From CALXSC01 sp964493475 (GTDB lineage: Bacteria; Pseudomonadota; Alphaproteobacteria; Rickettsiales; UBA1997): a stretch of DNA of 64,000 nucleotides. The stretch's first letter is position 1. Each line of letters opens with the position of its first letter. The stretch covers positions 1-64,000 of the forward strand of contig CAZBNS010000001.1 in assembly GCA_964493475.1 (NCBI GenBank), given 5' to 3'. The notes under the pieces are model-generated. The model had not been told where the DNA came from and searched no databases. It saw only the letters and a program-made list of their open reading frames with translations. Of the stretch, positions 18,229-26,613 are shown piece after piece. Position numbers and translations under genes: made by a program.

Positions 18229-18861
18229 TTAGCTATTAGCTGCCGCTGTAAATTCAGCCTCTTTGCTTCCAGTAAGTGTTGAAGTTGTAGAGGTAAATTT
18301 ATAACTGGAACCTGTAGCTGTTGCTTGATATTTAGTGCAAGCAGAATCTTGATAGACTATTACTCCGCTAGAAACATAGTTAGTAGCTGTTCCAGTTGTT
18401 TTAACATAACCATCAATGCTTGTAGCATTAGTCATTGTTTCGGTATTCCCAGTATAAGTATATTCAGACCCGTCAGAATTTTCAATAAATGTTGATAAAT
18501 CTTTATCAGAATAAACACCAAGTCCAGCCTCAACAGTTGAGCCACTAGATCCAGGAGCAGTAACATAACCAACCGTTGGAGTTTCGCCGCCATTAGATAC
18601 TTCATAAACAGTCTTATTATAAGAATAACTCACTTTAGTTACTGTTATTGATGTAGCATTTGTTACATTATACCAAGTATTGTTGCCATAATCAGCATCA
18701 ATAACCACTATTTGATCGCCAGTTTTTAATTTATCTGTAGCAAAATAGCCATTAGATGTTATTGTGTCTTCATCCTCATTATAATACTGCCAAATCAAAG
18801 GAGCTATACCCCTTTGAGTAGCATTAGATATTAACGATAAATTTTTTAATTTAAAACTCAT
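18229..18861 (-). CDS. Virion surface/decoration protein candidate
   Basis: A 210-aa Thr/Ser/Gly-rich, beta-structured protein with almost no charged helices in the second half. It contains repeated short phrases such as VYSDKDL--FIENSDGSEYTYTG and VYQDSACTKYQATATGSSYKFT, which look like two or more copies of a 45-55-residue beta module. It follows the capsid gene directly (14 bp), the typical position of a head decoration or head-fibre protein. I do not recognise a named family. It may also be the receptor-binding element that is otherwise missing. Confidence 0.6.
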   Translation of the reverse strand: MSFKLKNLSLISNATQRGIAPLIWQYYNEDEDTITSNGYFATDKLKTGDQIVVIDADYGNNTWYNVTNATSITVTKVSYSYNKTVYEVSNGGETPTVGYVTAPGSSGSTVEAGLGVYSDKDLSTFIENSDGSEYTYTGNTETMTNATSIDGYVKTTGTATNYVSSGVIVYQDSACTKYQATATGSSYKFTSTTSTLTGSKEAEFTAAANS

Positions 18862-18875
18862 TTTTTACCTCGTTA

Positions 18876-19715
18876 TTAATTAGTAATGTCTCTTTTGATT
18901 AAAGACTTGAATTTGAATACTCCATCACTATCAATGATCTTGCAAGCTGCACCCATTGAACCGCCAATTTTCCAACCTTCTTTTTCCGTTACCCAATCAG
19001 TAGAAGTTGAAAAGTCTTTTTGATTATAAAAACCAATAGCTTCTTTATGATATGCTAAACCGGTTTGAACCATATTTGTAATATCAAGTCCGCCCTCTCT
19101 CATTTTGGGAATAACAATAAAATTAAATCCTAAATACTGTTTAATTTCGCCTCTTACTAATGACCTAACATCAACATATTCAGAACTTGTTACTTTGACA
19201 GATTTTAATAAATCAGATCTCTGTTGAGAACCCCATAAAATATATCTTTCTTCTTCAGGGACTCCGTTATCATCCATAGTATCTTTAATTTCAAGAAGTG
19301 TATCCAATGATAAGCTTTTTGTAGTATCGCCAATAACATCTTGATCTGTACTCATTCCAGCATTAATAACTATCTGATTTAATCTTCTGCCGATTGCTTT
19401 TGAAGCTATATCAGCACATAAAGAAGCTTCATCAAAATTAACTTTATTGATTTGCAATTTATCAACAAAATCAAAAGCATCATAATCAAGAATATCTGCA
19501 CTTACAACACTTTTTGAACTATTCATGTAAGCAACATTAGAACCGGGAACATGCAATGTAGCAATACCATCACCAGCTTTGTAAAATACAACTTTACTTC
19601 CTTTTACAACGCCCTTATCATTAACCGTATTTTTTAAAGAGAATTGTTTTTCATATTTTCTTTTTACCTCACTATCAAAATAAGTAGTGAATGTAGAATC
19701 CAAATTTATACTCAT
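18876..19715 (-). CDS. Major capsid protein candidate
   Basis: A protein of 279 aa from the internal start chosen here. It begins MSINLDSTFTTYFDSEVKRKYE and contains HVPGSNVAYMNSS, then DKLQINKVNFDEASLCADIASKAIGRRLNQIVINAG, and MDDNGVPEEERYILWG. That layout (long N-arm, spine-helix region 'aD-----e---A-gr-ld--i', then 'l-e--vp--dR-lv----') is characteristic of HK97-fold podovirus capsids. An alternative start 20 codons upstream adds a strongly hydrophobic stretch (LLVFLLILILI) that would be odd in a capsid, so I prefer ATG at 19713-19715, although its ribosome site is weak. It is separated from scaffold by the lysis genes, which is unusual. Confidence 0.8.
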   Translation of the reverse strand: MSINLDSTFTTYFDSEVKRKYEKQFSLKNTVNDKGVVKGSKVVFYKAGDGIATLHVPGSNVAYMNSSKSVVSADILDYDAFDFVDKLQINKVNFDEASLCADIASKAIGRRLNQIVINAGMSTDQDVIGDTTKSLSLDTLLEIKDTMDDNGVPEEERYILWGSQQRSDLLKSVKVTSSEYVDVRSLVRGEIKQYLGFNFIVIPKMREGGLDITNMVQTGLAYHKEAIGFYNQKDFSTSTDWVTEKEGWKIGGSMGAACKIIDSDGVFKFKSLIKRDITN

Positions 19716-19888
19716 ATTTTTTTCATAAAATTTATTAATTAAAATTAAAATCAGTAAGAATACAAGTAGGCTCATATTTCATAAGAGGGTTGCAAAAAAA
19801 TGCAGTGTGCCTCAATATAAGGTTTATATTACTAACCTATAAATAGGATAAATTCTAAAAGCTGTTTATGAAGTATATAATTATTACC

Positions 19889-20269
19889 TTAAACTAACTC
19901 AAAATGTGGCATATCGCAAATTGTAGTAAAATCTCCGCCCCATCTAATATTTATCTTTAATTCTTTTGCTTTTTGCTTAAATACATTAGCGACCGCAATA
20001 TAATATTTCTTTTCCCAAGTTCCCTTTCCATTTTCATCAAAACACATTATATCAATAGCTTTTCCACTTTGATGCTTTGATTTATTCTTTATTCCATCGC
20101 ATTTACTTTTGCCTTCTTTAAAAGCTTTCTGCTGATCTTCTAAACCTCTTAATCCACAAGTAATACTAAAATCATAAGGACTAATCTTTATCACTTCATG
20201 AGCTAGCCTACACAAATCTTTGTGAACTGTATTTAATAGTTGTTCACTTCTTTCACTAAATTTAAACAT
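19889..20269 (-). CDS. Endolysin, M15/VanY-type L-Ala-D-Glu peptidase
   Basis: A 126-aa zinc peptidase of the M15 family (T5 endolysin-like), which cuts peptidoglycan stem peptides. The metal and catalytic motif is S64-K-H66-QSGKAID73 (the S-x-H-x2-G-x-A-x-D signature), and the third ligand is H122 in the C-terminal PHFELV. ITCGLRGLEDQQKAFKEGKS is the conserved N-terminal substrate-side segment. There is no signal peptide, so it needs the holin encoded upstream. Its last 35 residues are nearly identical to a relic at 53541-53648, evidence that a related phage once sat elsewhere in this genome. Confidence 0.93.
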   Translation of the reverse strand: MFKFSERSEQLLNTVHKDLCRLAHEVIKISPYDFSITCGLRGLEDQQKAFKEGKSKCDGIKNKSKHQSGKAIDIMCFDENGKGTWEKKYYIAVANVFKQKAKELKINIRWGGDFTTICDMPHFELV

Positions 20270-20276
20270 AAATCCT

Positions 20277-20507
20277 TTATTTATTACAAATTCTTAAATT
20301 TTCCCTAAGGTTGCCATAATCAATAATAAATCTATTGATTATTGGCCTATTAACTTCTTTTAAAGTCTTTTCTAATTCTTGTTGCTCTGTTGCTGTATAA
20401 TTAACAATAGGTGGACAACTAGAAATCACTTTTTGACAATTTGTTATACAAATCATCATCAGAATTAATACTAGGTTTTTGATTATATTTCTTTTGTTTA
20501 TCTGCAT
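20277..20507 (-). CDS. Rz1-like outer-membrane spanin lipoprotein
   Basis: A 76-aa protein with a basic start, a hydrophobic signal helix (NLVLILMMICITNC) and a lipobox-like ITNC, so it is predicted to be lipid-anchored at Cys24 after processing. The remainder is a short periplasmic part. Its first 89 bp overlap the upstream Rz-like gene in another frame, the classical nested Rz/Rz1 arrangement. Spanins fuse the inner and outer membranes in the last step of lysis. It ends 7 bp before the endolysin start. Confidence 0.75.
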   Translation of the reverse strand: MQINKRNIIKNLVLILMMICITNCQKVISSCPPIVNYTATEQQELEKTLKEVNRPIINRFIIDYGNLRENLRICNK

Positions 20508-20613
20508 TGTTTTTTAACACTTCGTTTTCTTTGCTACTCTTTCCAGCTTTAAAGCCAAAAAAAGTGCCTAAGGCAGAGAAGACTAGCAAAATTATATAAA
20601 TTATTCTTTCCAT
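20419..20613 (-). CDS. Rz-like inner-membrane spanin
   Basis: A 64-aa protein with one N-terminal membrane helix (IIYIILLVFSALGTFFGF) and a charged, helical periplasmic tail. It is shorter than lambda Rz (153 aa), but its position directly after the holin and the out-of-frame overlap with the lipoprotein gene fit an inner-membrane spanin subunit. Its start codon overlaps the holin stop by one base. Confidence 0.6.
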   Translation of the reverse strand: MERIIYIILLVFSALGTFFGFKAGKSSKENEVLKNNADKQKKYNQKPSINSDDDLYNKLSKSDF

Positions 20614-20825
20614 TATTTTGAGTTATTATTGTCAATAATGTTTTGGTTTGCTTTTGTATTTACCAAACTAAACTTATCTAGGAAGTTGACAATCTTTGTT
20701 AAAACATCATCATCTTTTGTAGTTGGTGTTAATTTCACAATGATTGTTGCTATTGATACAATACCGCCTAATATTGCGAGTAATTCATCGTAATGATTCT
20801 GAAAGAAATTAATTATTTCAGTCAT
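20613..20825 (-). CDS. Putative holin
   Basis: A 70-aa protein with a single central membrane helix (LLAILGGIVSIATIIVKL), a short polar N terminus and a charged C-terminal tail. Small single- or double-span proteins next to endolysin and spanins are holins, which open the inner membrane at the programmed lysis time. No family can be named. A second candidate (20891-21193), with a C-terminal membrane helix, lies just upstream and may be an antiholin or a second holin. Confidence 0.65.
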   Translation of the reverse strand: MTEIINFFQNHYDELLAILGGIVSIATIIVKLTPTTKDDDVLTKIVNFLDKFSLVNTKANQNIIDNNNSK

Positions 20826-20890
20826 GATTAAAATTATTTATTAATAATGATTAAATTATATAAATTTGTTTGTATTGTGTAAGGATAAGA

Positions 20891-21193
20891 TTATTTGACA
20901 TATTTATTTGCAATTATAGTTGCAACAAATGTAATAACGCCACCAGTAAAACAACTCAAAATTCCCATTCCCCAAAAATATTTTGAGTGTTTGTCTACTG
21001 TTTCCTTGCAATCTTTAAATTCAATAGCTTTTGTTTTTTTATATTCATCAAATTCTTCAAATAATCCTTTTTTTCCATTTCCATATAGATCATGAGATAT
21101 GCGGTTTAATTCAACTAAAACTTTTGTTTGGTTGTCTGATATTTCTTTTAATGATGTTTTTATTTCATTTAATGTTTGTTGAGTAGTTGCCAT
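20891..21193 (-). CDS. XhlA-like tail-anchored protein, possible second holin/antiholin
   Basis: A 100-aa protein with a coiled N-terminal part (LNEIKTSLKEISDNQTKVLVELNRI), a polar middle and one C-terminal membrane helix (FWGMGILSCFTGGVITFVATII) ending NKYVK. That topology resembles haemolysin XhlA and some phage accessory holins. It precedes the putative holin by 65 bp. A role in lysis timing is inferred from position and topology. Confidence 0.55.
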   Translation of the reverse strand: MATTQQTLNEIKTSLKEISDNQTKVLVELNRISHDLYGNGKKGLFEEFDEYKKTKAIEFKDCKETVDKHSKYFWGMGILSCFTGGVITFVATIIANKYVK

Positions 21194-21222
21194 TTTCCTT
21201 TATATTCTTATCCTATGTTAAT

Positions 21223-21786
21223 TTATAAATTTTTTATTCTTTCCATCTCTGTATTTACTATATCAGCAAAATCTATATCAAGATCTTCCAGCTCATCATC
21301 TCCTAAACTTTCTATTTGAGAATAATATTGATTATATCTAGTTCTCATATTGGCACTAAATGTTCCATTGTAAGTAATAGCACCTAAATTATGAGTTTTA
21401 TATTCACAAGCTATAACAAATTCAGCCGCATCACTTTTATTGATTAATTCTTTGATCTTCGCATATTTTTTGCCATATGATAATATTTCAGAATAAATGT
21501 CATTACTTGATGCTGTTTCGCTTCCTGATGATTCGCTAGTAATTTCGGTTTTTACACCATCATTTAAATGTATTTGATAAACTCGTAGGAAATACATTTT
21601 ATAATCATTCAAACTTAAAAATTGAATAATATTATTTATAACAAGCTTATCTTTTACATCATTAAAATAACCAGCTTTTACTACAGTATTAATAGAATCA
21701 TCAGATTTATAACCGCAAATCTGAAATGTCATTTTACTCTTTGAATTCCCGCTAAATATACAAAATTTTTCAATATCAAAACTCAT
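21223..21786 (-). CDS. Phage hypothetical protein
   Basis: A 187-aa soluble, acidic protein that I do not recognise. The first 90 residues alternate short hydrophobic strands (KFCIFSG, MTFQICGY), then comes a low-complexity Ser-rich linker (ITSESSGSETASS), then a helical C-terminal half with a short acidic run (LGDDELEDLDIDFADI). It lies 9 bp downstream of the scaffold and upstream of the lysis genes, so it may be a structural or head-completion protein. No function is claimed. Confidence 0.6.
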   Translation of the reverse strand: MSFDIEKFCIFSGNSKSKMTFQICGYKSDDSINTVVKAGYFNDVKDKLVINNIIQFLSLNDYKMYFLRVYQIHLNDGVKTEITSESSGSETASSNDIYSEILSYGKKYAKIKELINKSDAAEFVIACEYKTHNLGAITYNGTFSANMRTRYNQYYSQIESLGDDELEDLDIDFADIVNTEMERIKNL

Positions 21787-21795
21787 ATAAAAACC

Positions 21796-22668
21796 CTATA
21801 ATAATGAACCTTTTCTTCCAGCTCTGATTCTCTGTTGAATGATTTCTGCTCTTCTCAAATCTGTTGTGTTGTCGTCTTTGTATTCTCTGGCAAGCGCAAT
21901 ATCATCAGCAAGACCGCCAACATTAATATCTGTTGGTATATCTTCATTTCTTCCGCTGCCAAATATTGCATTTCTTATCGTGTTAATAGTAGCTACTCCA
22001 ACCGCTCCACTGCCTATAAATTGTTTTAATTCTGCTTTTTGTTCTTCATTAAATCCGCCAAAATTGTCAATAAACTCCATATCACTTTTAATTAATCTAT
22101 CAGCATCTTTACCAAGTTTTGCTTTTTCGTTTTTAATCCAGTCATTTTTTTGAATCTCTATCTCTTCTTTGCTTCTTGTATCAAAAACTCCAGCTTTTAC
22201 AAGTGTATCATTCATAAAATCAACAACTGCTTTGTGTTGTTCTAAATTCAAACCTGTATTTTTCGCTAATTCATTAAAAGATTTAAGAGTTTCTTTTGCT
22301 ATCTCATCTTCTTTATAATACTTTTCAAATTTACTATCAGGTTTATAATTCATTTCGTAATCTTTTAAATCATTAGGTGCTTTACCTTTTGAAACTATTT
22401 TTCTTAAATCTAAATTTTGTTTTTGTAGTCCTTCAACTTCTTTTTTATGATTTTCAAATTTTGCTTTTATCGCATCGTATTTAACAGAACTTGTTGTTAA
22501 ATCATAAGTTTCAGCATCAAACCCATCAGGATATTTTGAATTATCAGTCTTTGTAGTATCAACACCATCATTATTTGTTGCTTTTGTTTGAGTATCATTA
22601 TCTCCTAAATTATCATCAAGCATTGTTGGTGTAATATCATCATTATTTAAATCATTCTCTATTGGCAT
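21796..22668 (-). CDS. Capsid scaffolding protein candidate
   Basis: A 290-aa, highly acidic, mostly helical protein with a disordered Asp/Asn/Thr-rich N terminus (MPIENDLNNDDITPTMLDDN) and a basic C-terminal end (RAEIIQQRIRAGRKGSLL). This charge pattern, with a helical centre (YKEDEIAKETLKSFNELAKNTG and the downstream VVDFMNDTL), is that of T7-type scaffolding proteins, whose basic C-terminal helix binds the capsid during procapsid assembly. It follows the portal module by gene order. Normally the capsid gene would be next, but here the lysis cassette intervenes. Confidence 0.75.
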   Translation of the reverse strand: MPIENDLNNDDITPTMLDDNLGDNDTQTKATNNDGVDTTKTDNSKYPDGFDAETYDLTTSSVKYDAIKAKFENHKKEVEGLQKQNLDLRKIVSKGKAPNDLKDYEMNYKPDSKFEKYYKEDEIAKETLKSFNELAKNTGLNLEQHKAVVDFMNDTLVKAGVFDTRSKEEIEIQKNDWIKNEKAKLGKDADRLIKSDMEFIDNFGGFNEEQKAELKQFIGSGAVGVATINTIRNAIFGSGRNEDIPTDINVGGLADDIALAREYKDDNTTDLRRAEIIQQRIRAGRKGSLL

Positions 22669-22671
22669 TTC

Positions 22672-22815
22672 TTACCTTTTTTCACTATTAATAAAATTGT
22701 TTATCATTTCCAATTTTTCTAAAATTAAAACTAATAAATAAAAACTCGCTCCATCTGGGCTAATCCTTTGTTCGTCCAATTCCTTAATTATTTGTTCCTT
22801 TGTTTTCGTTTCCAT
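22672..22815 (-). CDS. Small hypothetical phage protein, 47 aa
   Basis: A short frame starting METKTKEQIIKELDEQR, with a hydrophobic helix (GASFYLLVLILEKLEMI). It fills the gap between the Bbp19-like gene (overlap 32 bp) and the scaffold (3 bp), with GAGAAT ahead of its start. Tight packing is the main support; no homology is recognised. Confidence 0.45.
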   Translation of the reverse strand: METKTKEQIIKELDEQRISPDGASFYLLVLILEKLEMINNFINSEKR

Positions 22816-23050
22816 TATTCTCTTTTTTATTATTATGAATATAAACCAAAGTATTTAATTCTTTGATCGTTGATGCTCTGCCTAGTCTATAAAATGTTTC
22901 ATTTGTATTAAATGTATCAGCTTGAACATAATCAGCATACATAAAGTTTAAAAACTCTAATATCTTCTGCCCTTCCTCTGTTGAAAATAATTCAGCAGTC
23001 TTTTTTCTCATCAACTCTTTTTGTTCTTTATTGTAAATCTTTTTTTGCAT
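22784..23050 (-). CDS. Bbp19-like phage protein
   Basis: An 88-aa protein starting MQKKIYNKEQKELMRKKT. The segment LFSTEEGQKILEFLNFMYADY followed by NETFYRLGRASTIKELNTLVY resembles the Bbp19 family pattern ('vF-t-eG--vL-dL ... eGRRs-------l'), small proteins found next to T7-type portal genes in many podoviruses; their function is unknown. I choose this start because GGAGG lies 9 bases upstream, inside the end of the portal gene, although the frame is open further. The start overlaps the portal gene by 23 bp. Confidence 0.65.
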   Translation of the reverse strand: MQKKIYNKEQKELMRKKTAELFSTEEGQKILEFLNFMYADYVQADTFNTNETFYRLGRASTIKELNTLVYIHNNKKENNGNENKGTNN

Positions 23051-24653
23051 TAGCTTTTCCCTCCTCAATGACATTTGAAACATTAACATTGTCTTGCATA
23101 TTTTGAATTTCAGCATTTCGTTGATTTTGAATTATTTCTGTTTCCTTTTGTTCCGCCTCTGCTTCTGAATTTATAAACTCACTGGAAACACCAGCTAATT
23201 TCAACATATAAGGCAAGATTTTATCAAGCTTAATACACTTAGTGATTAATCTTCCAGTTGGATCAAAACTTGCTAAAATCTGCATTGCATTAACCGTTTT
23301 AGATAGCTCTTCTTGATTGCTCTGTAAAGCTAAAGCCGTCTTTATTTTTACCTTGATTATGTAATTGTCTATTTGTGCTAAATCAAAATCTTGCGCTATA
23401 TAACCAAAAGTTTGCAATACTTCAATTATTCTTTTTGTTAATGGTTTTAAAAATTCGGTTAATAATCGTCCAAACATTGAAGTAAGATTTACATTTAATT
23501 CAGCAACTCTTTGGCTTACTTCTGTTGCGCTTCTAACAGCAGAATCATCAGGTATAGTATTATCAAGCATAATTCTTTTAATTCTCATTTCCATGCTTGA
23601 AATATTGTATTGGGTAATATCAAAATTTAAGTTTGAAGATGTATTAATCGATGTAATATATGGGTTTCTTGTGTCATTATCGGGAACTGGAATCATAGCA
23701 CCGGGTTCCAAGACTAATGTATCAGGATCTATCATCCCATCGTCCTTGTACATATAAGTTGGAATTGCGAAAGCTAATGCCCTTAAAGCGTAATCAATAA
23801 TTTTATTTAATGTCTTAACTTCAGGCACTGCAATAGTTCCAACGCCTCTTCCATATACTTCACCACTACTTTTATTCCATCTTAAAATAATAAAAGGATT
23901 GGTTTTGTATGTTCTTTTTACGATAATGTTTTTATCTTTTGAGGCGTTATTATTTATAATTAAATAATTAAAATTATTTTTATCATAGTTATATTTCACT
24001 ACTTCAAGTAAATTTACACTTTCATCTGCTTTTTTATTTCTAATTTCATATTTAGCATCGTCCCAAACATATTTTATTTCTTTCTCTTTAATACTTATTT
24101 CTCTATAAACTGCATCAATTTCACCATTAAATCCTTCATGTATAGAATAGTCTTTAAATGGTATTGTTTTAAATACTATTGGATCTCTAAATTTACTTCC
24201 TTGAACTAATAAACAAGATGTTCCAAGTATTAAATCATTATAAAATTCTGGCATTGCAGCATCAAAATTGCTAGCATTTTTAAAAGCGTTTAGAAGTTTA
24301 CCTAACTTTTCTAATTCTTTGTCTTTTTCTTCTTTACCATCTATATAATCAGCGTATTCTAACCCTAAAAAATCAGTATTTATTGGCGTTATTATTTGTT
24401 GCATCTTGTTAACAAAATTATTTGCTGAATTTAAACCTATTGAACTGGTTATCTGAGCATTCTTCTCTTGATAATTTTTGTTATTTTTATCATCTTTGCT
24501 TTCAATTTTAGATTTAAACGGCATTATATATTCTGCTACTTCTTCATATTTCGTATTCCAACTTTGTTTTATCTGTTTGCAAGTTTCAAATTCCTTGATT
24601 ATTTTTTGTATATCAATTGTTGAATCTTCTTTTTGCTTTTGTCTTAATTCCAT
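23028..24653 (-). CDS. Portal protein (T7-type head-tail connector)
   Basis: A 541-aa protein of the T7 gp8-like head-tail connector family, the dodecameric channel through which DNA is packaged and ejected. Characteristic features are an N-terminal segment WNTKYEEVAEYIMPF ('w----e--ay--P'), then SIGLNSANNFVNKMQQIITPINTDF ('g--a---la--l---l-p---pWf'), PEFYNDLILGTSCLLV, a wing region with RWNKSSGEVYGRGVG ('W-----e-YGrgp'), and a helical C-terminal barrel rich in Gln. The protein is full length. It starts 3 bp after the 90-aa gene, and its last codons carry the ribosome site for the Bbp19-like gene. Confidence 0.9.
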   Translation of the reverse strand: MELRQKQKEDSTIDIQKIIKEFETCKQIKQSWNTKYEEVAEYIMPFKSKIESKDDKNNKNYQEKNAQITSSIGLNSANNFVNKMQQIITPINTDFLGLEYADYIDGKEEKDKELEKLGKLLNAFKNASNFDAAMPEFYNDLILGTSCLLVQGSKFRDPIVFKTIPFKDYSIHEGFNGEIDAVYREISIKEKEIKYVWDDAKYEIRNKKADESVNLLEVVKYNYDKNNFNYLIINNNASKDKNIIVKRTYKTNPFIILRWNKSSGEVYGRGVGTIAVPEVKTLNKIIDYALRALAFAIPTYMYKDDGMIDPDTLVLEPGAMIPVPDNDTRNPYITSINTSSNLNFDITQYNISSMEMRIKRIMLDNTIPDDSAVRSATEVSQRVAELNVNLTSMFGRLLTEFLKPLTKRIIEVLQTFGYIAQDFDLAQIDNYIIKVKIKTALALQSNQEELSKTVNAMQILASFDPTGRLITKCIKLDKILPYMLKLAGVSSEFINSEAEAEQKETEIIQNQRNAEIQNMQDNVNVSNVIEEGKANAKKDLQ

Positions 24654-24656
24654 AAA

Positions 24657-24929
24657 TTAACCTAATGTTTCATTATCTAAAAGACTATAGCCAGAGCTAC
24701 TTGTCGAACCATTATTTGAATAAGATTCAGAATTATCACTACTGCCTAATAAATTATATCTTTGTTCATCAATCAGTTGTTTTCTCTTTTTTAAAGCTTC
24801 TGCCTTTTCACTTGCTATTTGTTGATTTAATAATGCATTTTGTCTTTTTTGCTCTTTATTGGCTTTTTTAGTCTCGTTGATTCCTAAAATAGTTGTTGCT
24901 ACACCAGCTGCAGCTGCGACCGCTCCCAT
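24657..24929 (-). CDS. Small virion-associated protein candidate
   Basis: A 90-aa protein with an Ala/Gly-rich hydrophobic N terminus (GAVAAAAGVATTILGI), a charged helical middle (QKRQNALLNQQIASEKAEALKKRKQ) and a Ser-rich tail ending SGYSLLDNETLG. It lies between terminase and portal, with 2-3 bp gaps on each side. Similar small Ala-rich proteins accompany podovirus portals, but I cannot name the family. The tail motif SLLD-E also occurs at the N terminus of the gp14-like protein. Confidence 0.6.
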   Translation of the reverse strand: MGAVAAAAGVATTILGINETKKANKEQKRQNALLNQQIASEKAEALKKRKQLIDEQRYNLLGSSDNSESYSNNGSTSSSGYSLLDNETLG

Positions 24930-24931
24930 AA

Positions 24932-25294
24932 TTACCTCTCTTGAATTTTATTAAAAAATTGTGAACAAGAAAAATAAATTCCATTCATATTAAGTAAAAT
25001 TTTGCCAATTGAAATACAGTTATAAAAATGCAAATTCATAAATTGATTATATTTTTTTATATTTTGTTTAACTGTTTTTGAAGCAACCATTTTATACCCC
25101 AAAATAGACTTATTTTTTAATCTATCAACAACATTACAATCAAAACCAGTTTGTAAGAGTATATTATTTTTTATTGGATTGATTAATATTTTATCATCAA
25201 TAACATACATTAAATGTTGATGCCATAAATCCTTTTTAAGTAAAATTATTGTAATTTTCCTGTTTAAAATGCTTTCTAATATTGGCCGCTCCAT
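24932..25294 (-). CDS. Hypothetical protein between terminase and portal
   Basis: A 120-aa basic protein with the look of a small alpha/beta fold: DLWHQHLMYVIDDKILINP, then GFDCNVVDRLKNKSILGYKMV, and a C-terminal Cys/Phe-rich end. It overlaps the large terminase gene by 19 bp and sits 2 bp before the next gene, so it is part of the packaging/head operon. I do not recognise it. Small proteins in this position in other podoviruses are of unknown function. Confidence 0.65.
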   Translation of the reverse strand: MERPILESILNRKITIILLKKDLWHQHLMYVIDDKILINPIKNNILLQTGFDCNVVDRLKNKSILGYKMVASKTVKQNIKKYNQFMNLHFYNCISIGKILLNMNGIYFSCSQFFNKIQER

Positions 25295-26613
25295 ATTTTT
25301 ACTACTCTTTTTTTATTAACAAAATTACCTTTAAATGTCATTTTATTATAAATCTTTGGTAAGATCCTAAAAGCGTCTGCACCATGAGAAGTCCAATCAT
25401 GCAACGGCTGTTCCTTGTAGCATTGCTTTTTTTCGTCAAACTCTCTTCTGTAATTTTTCAGCGCATCAAGTCCTTGCTTGCAGTTCGTTTTATCAAATAT
25501 ACATTTACTCAATATTCCCCTAACAGCCTGTATATCCGCATATACATCGTTTGTTCTATCCCAAACAACTACATTATTCAATCCTAATTGTATTAATTGA
25601 TTTTGAACTGTTGAACTCTTTTCAGTTATTGATAATGTTCTATGTCCGCCATCATGTGGTAAATTATGCTGTGAATAATGATAAGGTTTTGAATTGATTA
25701 TATCAACATAATGAGCTAAACCATAGCCATTTGCCTCATAATAATCAAGAACTTGAACCTCATTCTGTCTAGGAATAACAAACCATATAGCCATACTATC
25801 ACTTATGCCTAAATCCCAGAGTGTTTGAACTAAACCTTGTCCATCATATACGATTTTGTCTTTAAAGTTAGTTTCTGCAATGTTTGAAAGAATATCGTTA
25901 TAATACGAGCCAGTCAAGGCACCAGCAAAACTACAATAATATTCCTGTTGTATTAATTCCTCTGGTCTGCCTTGTATTCTTATACTATTTATTTGCTCTT
26001 CTGTAATAATTCCAGTGTCCTTTATTGTTTTTAAGCTAGCATAATGTCGTGGATCTTTGCTGTTTTTTAGATAGTTAAACATGTCAAAACAATGGTTCTC
26101 ACCTAACGGTGTTGAGTTAAAAATACACCAGCCATTATTTCGTAATAAAATAGGTTCTATTATAGAATCCCATAAGCTAGGTTTTTGTTGTGCAAATTCA
26201 GATATTACCACGCCATTTGGGTTTGCGCCTCTTAAACTGTCCGGATTATCAGCTCCTAAAATTCTAATAATTGAACCATTAATGAGTTCAATTTTCATTT
26301 CTGATTCACTTCTTTTTGCAACTATTTCAGCAGGAATAAGTTCTGGATATCTTATTTGCACACCATTAACTTCGATAAAAGCCTCCCAGAAGCTTTTTCT
26401 AGCTTGAACGGTTGATGGAAATATATACCAGTATAAACCGGTCTTTTCAATTGCTTTTTCCGCTATAACATTAAAACAAAAAACATCTTTTCCGGCTCTT
26501 CTATGCCATATTAAAATTGCTCTTTTTATGTCATCATTAATGCATTTATCCCAAGGCTCAACTTGATGAGGTAAAAAATTAATCAAAGGAAAAACTATCT
26601 CTTTTTCGTTCAT
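25276..26613 (-). CDS. Terminase large subunit
   Basis: A 445-aa DNA-packaging motor. The N-terminal ATPase has an adenine-binding/Walker A region HRRAGKD (residues 37-43, the 'R-aGKs' variant of phage terminases) and a Walker B segment VVISEF at about residue 130, followed by FNSTPLGENH (motif III/C-loop). The C-terminal nuclease begins TLWDLGISDSMAIWF, with the first metal-binding Asp of the RNase H-like fold. It threads phage DNA into the procapsid and cuts it. It overlaps the small subunit by 4 bp (ATGA). Confidence 0.93.
   Translation of the reverse strand: MNEKEIVFPLINFLPHQVEPWDKCINDDIKRAILIWHRRAGKDVFCFNVIAEKAIEKTGLYWYIFPSTVQARKSFWEAFIEVNGVQIRYPELIPAEIVAKRSESEMKIELINGSIIRILGADNPDSLRGANPNGVVISEFAQQKPSLWDSIIEPILLRNNGWCIFNSTPLGENHCFDMFNYLKNSKDPRHYASLKTIKDTGIITEEQINSIRIQGRPEELIQQEYYCSFAGALTGSYYNDILSNIAETNFKDKIVYDGQGLVQTLWDLGISDSMAIWFVIPRQNEVQVLDYYEANGYGLAHYVDIINSKPYHYSQHNLPHDGGHRTLSITEKSSTVQNQLIQLGLNNVVVWDRTNDVYADIQAVRGILSKCIFDKTNCKQGLDALKNYRREFDEKKQCYKEQPLHDWTSHGADAFRILPKIYNKMTFKGNFVNKKRVVKIWSGQY

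Noticed and set aside
19716..19775. N-terminal hydrophobic extension of the capsid protein as a signal or membrane segment
   Set aside because: Capsid proteins of this fold lack such segments and an internal ATG gives a normal N-arm; the upstream ATG is probably not used.
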